Assembly: GCA_022447205.1 (NCBI GenBank)
Contig: JAKVBQ010000003.1
Location: 1-64,000, forward strand
Direction of reading: 5' to 3'
DNA length: 64,000 nucleotides
Source of the DNA: Phycisphaerales bacterium
GTDB lineage: Bacteria; Planctomycetota; Phycisphaerae; Phycisphaerales; SM1A02
Shown here piece by piece: positions 17,801-26,524 of the stretch; the first letter of the stretch is position 1; each line of letters opens with the position of its first letter. Below the pieces are notes generated by a model, which saw only the letters and a program-made list of their open reading frames with translations, searched no databases and was not told the origin of the DNA. Position numbers and translations under genes: made by a program.

Positions 17801-18329
17801 GCTGGCGCATGCTCGCATCAGGAGGTTGCAGGGAGAGGCGATTCGGGATGCGGTGCTCGCGATCTCCGGTCGCCTCGAGTCCGTTCGTCACGGGCCGCCT
17901 GTTCCCATCCACCTGACCTCCTTCATGACCGGTCGAGGTCGACCGGGTCGGAACGGTCCTCTCGACGGTGATGGGCGACGATCCATCTACCTCGAGGTCC
18001 GTCGCAACTTCCCGATTCCGTTCCTCACCGTGTTCGACCTGCCGGTGCCGACCACCACCATCGGTCGACGAAATCAATCCAACGTCCCCGCTCAATCCCT
18101 GGCCATGATGAACGATCCCTTCATCCACGAGATGGCACGAATCTGGGCGGAACGTGCCCGTGCGACGGGTGATGTCGGGCTCCTCTGGCGGGAGGCCTAC
18201 GGACGCACCGCTTCAGAGAGCGAGCAGGCCGCTGCACGGAGTTTCCTCGATGAACGAACGGACGATCGTGCCTGGATCGATCTCTGTCACGTGCTGTTGA
18301 ACACGAAGGAATTCACCCACCTGGACTGA
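14826..18329 (+). CDS. Planctomycete PSCyt1 / DUF1549 / DUF1553 (PSD1) protein
   Basis: The 1167-residue exported protein has a signal peptide, then a planctomycete cytochrome c domain with haem motif CYSCH (about 58-62) in the CYSCHGPDG context. DUF1549 spans roughly 165-380 ([32 protein letters not shown] adds a second CxxCH). A beta-rich insert at about 435-600 ([12 protein letters not shown]) resembles a carbohydrate-binding jelly roll. DUF1553 spans about 890-1150 ([32 protein letters not shown]). The biochemical role of this family is not established; it is almost always paired with DUF1501, as here. It ends six bases before the DUF1501 start. Confidence 0.9.
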   Translation: [1167 protein letters not shown]

Positions 18330-18335
18330 TCACCC

Positions 18336-19760
18336 ATGACCGACAGGAAAGTACATCACTGCGGACGATTCGAGCCGGTCCCGATGACCCGTCGGGACAT
18401 GCTCCGCCAGTGCGCCGGTGGCTTCGGGATGGTCGCGCTCGGAGGTCTGCTTGCCGATCGGGGATTCTCCCAGGACATGGGTTTCGCCCTCCATCACGCA
18501 CCTCGTGCGAAGAACATCATCTTCCTCTACATGGATGGTGGGCCGTCCCAGGTCGACACCTTCGATCCGAAGCCGCGACTGAGCCGGGAATCCGGCAATC
18601 CGTTCCCGATGAAGATGGAGCCGACCCAGTTCGAGGAGAACGGGAACACCCTTGGTTCTCCCTGGAAGTTCAAGCAGCATGGTGAGAGCGGGATTCCGGT
18701 CAGCGATCTCTTCCCGAATGTCGCGACCTGCGTCGATGAGTTGTGCGTCATCCGCTCGATGACCTCGAACTTCACCGAGCACACCGGTGCGAACTACTTC
18801 CTGCACACCGGGCACGGACTTGCCGGTCGACCGTCGATGGGCGCCTGGTCCAGTTACGGACTGGGGAGCGAGCGATCCGACCTGCCCGGCTTCGTCGTCC
18901 TGAATGGCGGACTGGTGCCTCCGGGCGGGATCGAGTGCTTCGGCAACGCCTTCCTGCCCGCGACCCACCAGGGTTCGATCTTCCTTCCGAACGACGAGGC
19001 GGTCGCGAACATCCGTCGCCAGGAGAACGATCTTTCCGAACAGGAGCGCAAGCTCGACCTGGTGCGTTCGATCGACGCGGCGCACAGCCTGCGCACCGGC
19101 GGGAACGGGACCATCGAGTCCGCGATCCAGAACCACGAGCTGGCGTTCCGCATGCAGTGGGCGGTCCCCGAGTTGATGGACCTTGCCGGGGAGACCGCGG
19201 CGACGAAGGAACTCTACGGGCTCGAGGACGAGTACGAACCCGCCAGGATCTACGGCCGTCAGTGCCTGCTTGCGAGACGTCTCGTCGAACGTGGTGTTCG
19301 TTTCATCGAGCTCACCTGCCCCGGCGTCGGTACCGATCGATGGGACCAGCACAACGATCTCAAGAACGGCCACGAGGCGAATGCCCGTGCGGTCGACCGG
19401 GGCATTGCCGGACTGCTCAAGGATCTCCGCCTCCGAGGCATGCTTGACGAGACCCTCGTGATCTGGTCCGGGGAGTTCGGCAGGACACCGTTCGCCCAGG
19501 GGAGCGATGGTCGCGACCACAACCCGCATGGCTTCACGATCTGGATGGCCGGCGGTGGTGTGCGCGGCGGGATGGTGTTCGGGGCGACCGATGAATTCGG
19601 TTACCGTGCCGTCGAGAATCCCCTCGAGATCCATGATCTGCATGCGACGATGCTCCACCTGCTCGGGATCGACCATGAACGACTCGTCGTTGAGCACGGG
19701 GGGAGGGCGATGCGACTCACGGACGTGCACGGCCACGTCGTGAAGGAGATCATCGCCTGA
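18336..19760 (+). CDS. DUF1501 protein with Tat signal
   Basis: The 474-residue protein has a twin-arginine signal (MTRRDMLRQCAGGFGMVALGG) starting at residue 17. A sulfatase-like alkaline phosphatase-superfamily fold follows (IIFLYMDGGPSQVDTFDPK; VIWSGEFGRTPFAQG; GRDHNPHGF). DUF1501 proteins are typical partners of the PSD1 family, and here the gene follows with a six-base gap. Tat export suggests it folds, perhaps with a metal, before crossing the membrane. Its reaction is unknown. There is no clear ribosome binding site, so translation may be coupled to the gene upstream. Confidence 0.9.
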   Translation: MTDRKVHHCGRFEPVPMTRRDMLRQCAGGFGMVALGGLLADRGFSQDMGFALHHAPRAKNIIFLYMDGGPSQVDTFDPKPRLSRESGNPFPMKMEPTQFEENGNTLGSPWKFKQHGESGIPVSDLFPNVATCVDELCVIRSMTSNFTEHTGANYFLHTGHGLAGRPSMGAWSSYGLGSERSDLPGFVVLNGGLVPPGGIECFGNAFLPATHQGSIFLPNDEAVANIRRQENDLSEQERKLDLVRSIDAAHSLRTGGNGTIESAIQNHELAFRMQWAVPELMDLAGETAATKELYGLEDEYEPARIYGRQCLLARRLVERGVRFIELTCPGVGTDRWDQHNDLKNGHEANARAVDRGIAGLLKDLRLRGMLDETLVIWSGEFGRTPFAQGSDGRDHNPHGFTIWMAGGGVRGGMVFGATDEFGYRAVENPLEIHDLHATMLHLLGIDHERLVVEHGGRAMRLTDVHGHVVKEIIA

Positions 19761-19782
19761 CCGGGATGGCTGGAGAATCGAA

Positions 19783-22700
19783 TTGACCGTCAATGTCCCC
19801 CTCATGCTTGCCGTTCCGACCGCTCTCTTCCTTTCCGTCGTGACGGCCCAGGACTCGCAGGAGGTCAAGATCGAGGTCGACCCCGGTTTCGAGGTCGGCC
19901 TCTTCGCAAGGGAACCGATGGTCAAGGATCCGGTGGCGTTCTCCATCGATCCGGTGACCGGCAGGATCGCGGTCTGCGAATCGTTTCGTCAGAGCCATGG
20001 TGTGGAGGACAATCGATCGAGTCCCTACTGGTTGCTCGATGACCTCGCCGCCATGACTGTGGAGGATCGTCGTGCCTACATGCTGAAGTGGGCTGATGAG
20101 TTCGAGGGTGGCGCGCGCTGGTTCACGGAGAAGGACGACCAGATCCGCATGCTCGTCGATGTCGACGGCGATGGTGTCGCCGATCGGTCCGACCTGATCG
20201 CGGACGGCTTCAACGACATCGTCGATGGAACAGGCTCCGGTGCGCTCTGGGTCGATGGTGATCTCTGGTTCACCAACATCCCCCATCTCTGGGTGATCAG
20301 GGACACCGACGGGGACATGGTTCCCGACACCCGCGAGTCCCTGTACGAGGGTTTCGGAGTCAGGACCGCCCTTCGGGGCCATGACATGCACGGTCTCGCC
20401 TACGGGCCCGATGGTCGGATCTACTGGTCGATCGGGGATCGCGGCTACAACGTCGTGCTTCCGGACGGCAGTCGACTCGTCGACCCCCATGATGGTGCGG
20501 TCTTCAGGTGCGAGCGTGACGGCACCGGCCTCGAGGTCTTCGCGACGGGACTTCGCAATCCACAGGAACTGGCGTTCGATCGATTCGGCAACCTGTTCAC
20601 GGGAGACAACAACTCCGATGCCGGTGACCGCGCTCGACTGGTCTATGTCGTGGAGGGTGGCGAGACCGGCTGGAACATGAGCTACCAGACCCTCACGGGT
20701 TCGAATGAACGCGGCCCATGGAACCAGGAGGGAATCTGGTGGACGGAACGACCGCTCGATCCCGCATGGACCCTGCCTCCCATCGCGCATGTCGGTGCCG
20801 GACCCTCGGGGTTCGCCTTCTATCCCGGCGTCGGTCTTCCGGAGCGCTACGACGACCACCTCTTCCTCTGCGACTTCCGTGGATCGGATCGGAATTCGAG
20901 CGTGCGCTCCTTTGCCGTCGAACCCGATGGTGCCGGTTTCTCCCTGACCGACGAGCATGAGTTCATTCGCAACGTCCTCGCGACCGACGTCGAGTTCGGA
21001 CCCGACGGTCGGATCTACGTGAGTGACTGGGGCGGAGGCTGGAATTCGAACGGAACCGGGCAGATCTACACCGCATGGGATCCCGATCTCGTGAAGACCG
21101 AGGGTGTCACCAGTGCGCGCGAGATCCTCTCGGAGGGATTCACCGATCGACTGGATGACGAACTGATCGAGCTTCTTGCACACCCCCATCGTGATGTCCG
21201 GCTCTTCGCCCAGTACGAACTGGCCGATCGCGGCGAGGACACCACTCAGCTCCTCGAGGAGGCGGCGGTCGGTGGGTTCGACTTCAACGCCCGGCTGCAT
21301 GCGGCATGGGCGCTCGAGATGCAGGCCCGCTTCTCGGATCTTGAACCCACGGATCCGGATCATCCCGGACTTCGCCTGCTGCCGTTGCTCGAGGATCGTG
21401 ACGACGAGATTCGCGCACAAGGTGCTCGCCTGGTCGGCATGGCGGGCGTGACGGATGGTGCGGAACTCCTTCGATCCCTGCTCTTCGATGAGAACGCCAG
21501 GGTCCGTTCCTTCGCCATGATGAGCCTCGGTCGACTCGGCATCGACGAATCCGCGATCGAGATTGCCGCGGTCCTTGCTGAGAACGAGGACAAGGACGAG
21601 TTCCTCCGTCATGCCGGTGTGATGGCCTTCACCTGGCTGGGTGCGGATGATCGGGATCTCCTGAACGAGCTTGCGGTGCATCCTTCCCGAAGTGTTCGGA
21701 TCGCCTCCCTCCTCGCGATGCGCCGACACCTCGATCCCTCGATCACCAGGTTCCTGTCCGATGGTGATCCGATGATCGTGCTCGAAGCGGCCAGGGCGAT
21801 CAACGACGTTCCGATCCGGGAAGGCTGGCCCGAACTGGCTGGTGTCCTCCAGCGATTCGCCGCGTCGACCGATGCCACGGAAACAAAGGAAGAGGACGAG
21901 CTCCGGGTGACCAGGGAGGTCTGGCGCAGGTCGCCCGGCCTGGCCGGAACCGATCTTGCTTCCGGCGATGTCTTCTCGACACCCCCTGACGAGACCGAGA
22001 TCCTCGATCGATTCGCAGGGCCGGCCGGTGATGGAGATGCCTATGCCAGCCGACTGGTGACCACGCTGGTCGCGCCCCAGGGTGGTGCGTACACCTTCTG
22101 GATCGCAAGTGACGATGACTCGGTGCTCCTCGCCCAGGTCTCCGGTGAACCCGAACCCCGGGCGATCGCGCGGGTCGACGGCTGGGTGTCGCCCGGGGCA
22201 TGGGAATCGAAGGCCGGCCAGCGATCGGAACCCGTTCAGCTCGAGGCAGGTGATTCGATCACGCTTGAAGCACGACATGTCGACGGCAGTGGCCAGGATC
22301 ACGTGGCTGTCGGCTGGACACTTCCCGACGGAACGAACGAACGTCCGATTGGTGGAGAGTCATCCACGGTCGAGCCCTGGGTCAGACCCCTGCTCCGCAG
22401 GGCGGTGAATGTCGCGGTTCGTGGGGGAGAGACCGTGCACGCCCGCATGCTTGCCGACGTGGCGCGAAACGATTCGCTTCCCGAACCCATCCGACTCGAT
22501 GCAATGGAAGGTCTCTCCGAATGGTCCGCTCCCGGACCGCGTGACCGCGTCATCGGCAACTGGCGGCCGGTCGATGTCGAGGAACGCGATCTTCCCGGTT
22601 GGAGGACCGTCCTTGCGACCCGGCTGCCCGGCCTGATCGAACATGGATCCGGGCCCGTCCGCCAGGTCGCGCAGGAACTTGCCGGCCGTGAATCGATCCC

Positions 22701-23460
22701 CCTCGACGGAGAGATCAACTTCACCATCCTTGTCGATGAATCCGCATCGAGCGGTGAGCGGATCGCCGCCATCCGTCAGGTCGTCCGTGACGCATCCGAT
22801 CGGGTCGATTCCTCGCTGTCCACTGCGATCGCATCGGACGATCCCCTGCTTCGTGCCGAGGCCCGGGACCTCCTGCTCGAGCGTGATCCGGATCGAGCAC
22901 TCCCCTTCCTGATGCGTGCCCTCGAAGACGGCACCCTCGGTGAACGTCAGTCCGCCATCCGTGCACTCGGGACAAGCGCCTCACCAGATGCACGAGACAC
23001 GATCGAGACTCTGCTTGTTCGCCTGCCGGATGACATCGAACCCGAGCTCCGACTCGATGTCCTCCTGGCGGCTCGTTCGATCATGGACTCCCCGGATCTC
23101 GATCGTGTCGAGGACTGGTTGTCTCGGCAGCCTGCCGGAGTGCACGAGTTCACCACGCTGGGCGGGGATCCGGAACGCGGTGGCCGCATCGTCAGGGACC
23201 ACGCTTCGGCGCAGTGTCTTCGCTGCCATCGCGTCGACGGCTTCGGTGGTGAAGCGGGTCCGGTGCTCGACGGTGTCGCGCTCAGGGGGGATCGTGACTA
23301 CCTGCTCCAGTCGATGATCGACCCGTCAGCGGTGCTCGTGGAAGGGTTCGGAGACGCCTCCGCCATGCCCCCCATGCACGAGGTCCTTCGTCCGGACGAG
23401 ATTCGTGACGTCATCGCATACCTTGCGACGCTCGACAAGGAACCCGTTCCCGGTCATTGA
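19783..23460 (+). CDS. PVC-type haem-binding dehydrogenase-like protein with PA14 domain
   Basis: The 1225-residue exported protein has a signal peptide (LMLAVPTALFLSVVTAQ). A beta-propeller (about 30-430) with DGDGVADRSD-type calcium loops is followed by HEAT-like repeats (about 460-700). A PA14-like beta domain (about 735-870; GGAYTFWIASDDDSVLL, VAVGWTLPDG) may bind carbohydrate. Further helical repeats and a terminal cytochrome c with CLRCH in CLRCHRVDGFGG follow. It parallels the protein at 12190 but with a PA14 insertion. The start is TTG, with GGAGAA upstream. The stop overlaps the convergent S41 protease stop by seven bases. Confidence 0.83.
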   Translation: MTVNVPLMLAVPTALFLSVVTAQDSQEVKIEVDPGFEVGLFAREPMVKDPVAFSIDPVTGRIAVCESFRQSHGVEDNRSSPYWLLDDLAAMTVEDRRAYMLKWADEFEGGARWFTEKDDQIRMLVDVDGDGVADRSDLIADGFNDIVDGTGSGALWVDGDLWFTNIPHLWVIRDTDGDMVPDTRESLYEGFGVRTALRGHDMHGLAYGPDGRIYWSIGDRGYNVVLPDGSRLVDPHDGAVFRCERDGTGLEVFATGLRNPQELAFDRFGNLFTGDNNSDAGDRARLVYVVEGGETGWNMSYQTLTGSNERGPWNQEGIWWTERPLDPAWTLPPIAHVGAGPSGFAFYPGVGLPERYDDHLFLCDFRGSDRNSSVRSFAVEPDGAGFSLTDEHEFIRNVLATDVEFGPDGRIYVSDWGGGWNSNGTGQIYTAWDPDLVKTEGVTSAREILSEGFTDRLDDELIELLAHPHRDVRLFAQYELADRGEDTTQLLEEAAVGGFDFNARLHAAWALEMQARFSDLEPTDPDHPGLRLLPLLEDRDDEIRAQGARLVGMAGVTDGAELLRSLLFDENARVRSFAMMSLGRLGIDESAIEIAAVLAENEDKDEFLRHAGVMAFTWLGADDRDLLNELAVHPSRSVRIASLLAMRRHLDPSITRFLSDGDPMIVLEAARAINDVPIREGWPELAGVLQRFAASTDATETKEEDELRVTREVWRRSPGLAGTDLASGDVFSTPPDETEILDRFAGPAGDGDAYASRLVTTLVAPQGGAYTFWIASDDDSVLLAQVSGEPEPRAIARVDGWVSPGAWESKAGQRSEPVQLEAGDSITLEARHVDGSGQDHVAVGWTLPDGTNERPIGGESSTVEPWVRPLLRRAVNVAVRGGETVHARMLADVARNDSLPEPIRLDAMEGLSEWSAPGPRDRVIGNWRPVDVEERDLPGWRTVLATRLPGLIEHGSGPVRQVAQELAGRESIPLDGEINFTILVDESASSGERIAAIRQVVRDASDRVDSSLSTAIASDDPLLRAEARDLLLERDPDRALPFLMRALEDGTLGERQSAIRALGTSASPDARDTIETLLVRLPDDIEPELRLDVLLAARSIMDSPDLDRVEDWLSRQPAGVHEFTTLGGDPERGGRIVRDHASAQCLRCHRVDGFGGEAGPVLDGVALRGDRDYLLQSMIDPSAVLVEGFGDASAMPPMHEVLRPDEIRDVIAYLATLDKEPVPGH

Positions 23461-25553
23461 TCCTCGGAACCGAGGATTCGTGCTCTCAGCAGTGCGATCC
23501 CCGTCTCGAGGGCCGGATCGGGAGGTCCGTCCGTCATTCCGTGATCGTCCGGCATCACGTCCGAGCCGAGGTTCGAGTACCACCTCCCGCGGTGGTTCAA
23601 CGCAGCATCGGTCTCATCGAACGACATGGGCACGAAGACATCGGGCAGAACACCCCAGGTGTCGTCGGTTCGGTCCCGGTCCACGTAGCGCCAGGCCTCT
23701 TCGCTTCCTCCTTCCGGAGGAAGCAGGTACCAACCGGTCGTCACAAGCAGGAGGCAGTCGTCGGAGAATGCGCGCATCGGGGTCTGGATCGAACCCTTGC
23801 CGAAGGTTCGGTCGCCCAGCACGATCGCGTCATTCCGTGCCTGGAGCAGTCCCGAGACCAGTTCGGACGCACTGGCGCTCTGTTCATCGACCAGGATGAC
23901 CAGCGGCATGCCTGCAAGCTCCGCATGGGAGCTTCGGGCTCGATCGTTGTCCAGTCTCTGTTCACCATCCGTGGATCGGAAGATCGTTCCGTCCTCGATG
24001 AAGAGGTTCGCGACCTCTTCGGCGATGTCGACCTGACCACCACCGTTCTCCCTCAGGTCGAGGACGAGTCCCTCGAGGCGCCCTCCGGATCGGGCGGCTT
24101 GTTCCTGTGCCTCTCGGAGCGCAAGCCTGATCGCGCGATCGCCTCCGAGTCTGAATCCATCAAGCCGGATGTAGGCGATGCGTGCGCTTTCGTCAGCGAG
24201 CCAGTTCCAGGTCGGAACACCATTTTCCTCCAGGCCGGACTGGAGCCACCCGCTCACGTGAGGACGGAGCACGGGACCAAGTCGTATCTCGACCAGCTCC
24301 CTGGATTCGTCGTCGGCCCGTTCGACGAGCACCTCGATCGATTCACGCTCCGGGTCGGTTGCGAGCAACGTCATCTCCTCGAGGCTCATCGTGCTGACCG
24401 GCAGACCGTTGATCTCGATCATGCGGTCACCCGGACGAATCCCCGCTTTCGCCGAAGGTCCGCCGGGAATGGGCACCAGGACCATGCTTCCATCACCTCG
24501 TTGCCTGACGCTGGAACCCATCCCCCGATACCGGCGACCGACCTGTCGGAGGTAGCGGGCGAATTCGTCCGGCCAGATCAGCCTTGTCCGGTGATCGAGC
24601 GCGCCCGCGGCACCTTCCACGAAGGTTCTGGCCATGACACGTCTGGGAAGTGATTCCCCCGCATGCTCCTCCTGGAGGCGATCGAGTTCGGAGAGCAGGG
24701 ACATCGTCCGTCCCGATTCCAGGTCGAATTCCGATTCGGCGATCGACTTCGAAAGCGCACCGGCATCCGGCTGTCCGTTCAGATCGAGGATCTCGCAGAG
24801 TGCGAGCACTTCATCGAGGCCCGCCCGGTGGAGGCTGGCGAGGGAAGGCCCGTCCACATGGTGCTTTCTCATCAGCTGGACGAGCGCTCCCGCATTCGCG
24901 AGTGATTCAAGTGCGTCCGTCTCCTCCTCGGTGATCCGATCCGCCCTGATTGCATCGGCTTCCGTCCCCCCACCGAGCCGAACGCCCAGCTCGGGATCGG
25001 CGATCCGGACCAGCTCGAGTCTTCGCGTCAGCCGACGTTCCATCTCCCTCGGGTCCTCCGCGTTCCTGGTCCTTTCGGAGATCCCCTGCGTGTACTTCTC
25101 GATCGCCGTCGCGATCGAGGCGTACTCCAGGGCCTTGCCGATGGCACCCCTGCGTTCCTCCTCCATCGCGCGATCGATCATCCGATCCCTGATGACGTCC
25201 GGGGTCTCCCCTCCAGGCAGGTTCGAGGTGTCGATCTCGACGAGCATCACTTCCGCGAGCCGTTCCCCATCCTCCTCGAGATCCCGTTCGATCTCGCGAA
25301 CCCGCTCGCTTCGATCCGAATCGAGCCTTGCGATCGAGTCGCGAACCGTTGCTGCCTGTTCACGAACCAACGCATCGTGGTGTTCATCGAGTTTCAGGAG
25401 TGTCGACTGCACGTCCCGATCCTCGCTCACCGACCAATCTGCCCTGGGGGGACTGCCGTAGTCATCGAGACCGGGAAGCGGTGCCTTGCACCCACCGACA
25501 ACCATGACCAGCGCTCCCAGCAGGAGCGGAATCGTCCGGTCGATCGTTCGCAT
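23454..25553 (-). CDS. S41 family C-terminal processing peptidase, lipoprotein
   Basis: From the ATG at 25553 the protein has 699 residues and begins with a lipoprotein signal (LLLGALVMVVGGC, lipid-modified Cys22). A long helical, partly coiled-coil part (about 60-330) precedes a PDZ domain (GIRPGDRMIEINGLPVSTM). The S41 protease domain has LVLDLRENGGG, the nucleophile region SASASE (559-564) and the catalytic lysine in RTFGKGS (Lys586). It should cleave or quality-control envelope proteins from the periplasmic face. The 370-residue helical part before PDZ is longer than in common CtpA proteins. The frame is open upstream of 25553, but that stretch overlaps the DCC gene and lacks coding character. 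Confidence 0.9.
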   Translation of the reverse strand: MRTIDRTIPLLLGALVMVVGGCKAPLPGLDDYGSPPRADWSVSEDRDVQSTLLKLDEHHDALVREQAATVRDSIARLDSDRSERVREIERDLEEDGERLAEVMLVEIDTSNLPGGETPDVIRDRMIDRAMEEERRGAIGKALEYASIATAIEKYTQGISERTRNAEDPREMERRLTRRLELVRIADPELGVRLGGGTEADAIRADRITEEETDALESLANAGALVQLMRKHHVDGPSLASLHRAGLDEVLALCEILDLNGQPDAGALSKSIAESEFDLESGRTMSLLSELDRLQEEHAGESLPRRVMARTFVEGAAGALDHRTRLIWPDEFARYLRQVGRRYRGMGSSVRQRGDGSMVLVPIPGGPSAKAGIRPGDRMIEINGLPVSTMSLEEMTLLATDPERESIEVLVERADDESRELVEIRLGPVLRPHVSGWLQSGLEENGVPTWNWLADESARIAYIRLDGFRLGGDRAIRLALREAQEQAARSGGRLEGLVLDLRENGGGQVDIAEEVANLFIEDGTIFRSTDGEQRLDNDRARSSHAELAGMPLVILVDEQSASASELVSGLLQARNDAIVLGDRTFGKGSIQTPMRAFSDDCLLLVTTGWYLLPPEGGSEEAWRYVDRDRTDDTWGVLPDVFVPMSFDETDAALNHRGRWYSNLGSDVMPDDHGMTDGPPDPALETGIALLRARILGSEDQ

Positions 25554-25564
25554 GAATGATGATC

Positions 25565-25966
25565 TCAAGGCAGCAATCGATCCACTGCATCCGGGGCGGG
25601 AATCGTGCAGGCATCGACTCGTCCTGCGACACGGTATCGCATGGAAGCGACCATGCGATACCCCAGGTTCCTCAAGGGCCGTGGAACCAACCAGAGCAGA
25701 CAGCCCAGGAACTTCCACACGCCACCGAAGCCGATGAGCAGTCGACAGACCGCACTGCTCCTCACGTGGTGTCCCTGCTCGTCGAGGAGGTGGATCGTGT
25801 TCGTGTCCGGCTCGGATCCATCCTCGATCATCGTCTTCCAGGTTTCGCCGTTGATCGGTGCATACCGGAACCGCCCCCGACCGTCCCGTGCGACAGCGAA
25901 CCGCACCATGCCGTGGCACATGCCGCATTCACCGTCGTAGAAGACAATCGGGTTCCTGATGCTCAC
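25565..25966 (-). CDS. DCC family (DUF393) thiol-disulfide oxidoreductase-like protein
   Basis: The 133-residue protein opens with IVFYDGECGMCHGMV, carrying the CxxC-type pair Cys14/Cys17 of the DCC family, and ends with the family tail (PRPLRNLGYRMVASMRYRVAGR, then a Cys). The middle LLIGFGGVWKFLGCLLWLVP may touch the membrane. DCC proteins are thought to act in redox chemistry, but no reaction is established. The start is GTG with no ribosome binding site; a near-consensus TATACT lies six bases upstream. The gene ends 11 bases before the S41 protease start. Confidence 0.85.
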   Translation of the reverse strand: MSIRNPIVFYDGECGMCHGMVRFAVARDGRGRFRYAPINGETWKTMIEDGSEPDTNTIHLLDEQGHHVRSSAVCRLLIGFGGVWKFLGCLLWLVPRPLRNLGYRMVASMRYRVAGRVDACTIPAPDAVDRLLP

Positions 25967-25972
25967 GCATCA

Positions 25973-25978
25973 AGTATA
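25973..25978 (-). promoter_or_regulatory. Putative -10 element, leaderless start of the DCC gene
   Basis: On the minus strand TATACT, one base off the consensus, is followed by six bases (TGATGC) and the GTG start at 25966. This is the best example of the pattern in the window. Confidence 0.5.
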
Positions 25979-25993
25979 GGCACCAGGGACGAG

Positions 25994-26524
25994 TCAGCTC
26001 CGGCGACGCCTGGCCAGCCCTGCCCCGAGTGCCACCAGGAAGGTGGCTGGCGCGGGAATGGGGGCGTCGTTGGAGTTGAAGACCCAGCCGTCGCTCGACC
26101 CGTCCAGCAGTATCCGGTCGCTGAATCCGATCATCGAGTTGGTCCAGTCGTCGTCACCGGCTTCCATGGTCCAGTAGTGCCAGTAGTCCAGGTACTCCGG
26201 AGCCGTCCCGAACCCCTCGTCGGAGTCGCTTCCGATTCCGAGACCGAAGAGGAAGTCACCGAAGTCGTAGGAATAGATGATCGGCGTGAAGAAATCCGGC
26301 TGTGCCGATTCGATGATGTCGAAGGCGTCCCGACCGGTCAGCCCGCCGTCGTGGCGGAGGGTGTACACATACTGGTTCTGGTTCGTGAACTGGAACTCGA
26401 TCGTGCTCGTCAGGTCCCCTTCGCCCACTTCGAACTCGCCCTCGATCTCACCCTGTGCTCCCGAGGTTCCAAGGCAGGCACACACCAGGACCAGGATGGT
26501 CCGACTCTTTCCGTTCAACATCAT
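25994..26524 (-). CDS. PEP-CTERM-type secreted protein
   Basis: The 176-residue protein has a signal peptide (ILVLVCACLGTSGAQG), a beta-rich body (FGDFLFGLGIG, DYWHYWTMEA, SDGWVFNSND) and a C-terminal sorting tail. The tail has PIPAPATFLVAL, a short hydrophobic segment and RRRRS, a PEP-CTERM variant with IPAPAT in place of VPEP. It should be exported, cut by exosortase and attached to the cell surface or matrix. The window contains a matching exosortase at 51177. The body function is unknown. It lies 27 bases upstream of the DCC gene. Confidence 0.75.
   Translation of the reverse strand: MMLNGKSRTILVLVCACLGTSGAQGEIEGEFEVGEGDLTSTIEFQFTNQNQYVYTLRHDGGLTGRDAFDIIESAQPDFFTPIIYSYDFGDFLFGLGIGSDSDEGFGTAPEYLDYWHYWTMEAGDDDWTNSMIGFSDRILLDGSSDGWVFNSNDAPIPAPATFLVALGAGLARRRRS

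Noticed and set aside
16497-18128. A 543-codon minus-strand frame opposite the PSD1 gene
   Set aside because: The coding strand carries the DUF1553 motifs. The antisense product has no recognisable features.
19750-22302. An 850-codon open frame on the minus strand, opposite the DUF1501 and haem-PA14 genes
   Set aside because: It is antisense to two clearly coding genes. The product is compositionally odd (rich in His, Arg, Gly, Asp) with no domain, and GC-rich codon bias leaves this frame free of stops.
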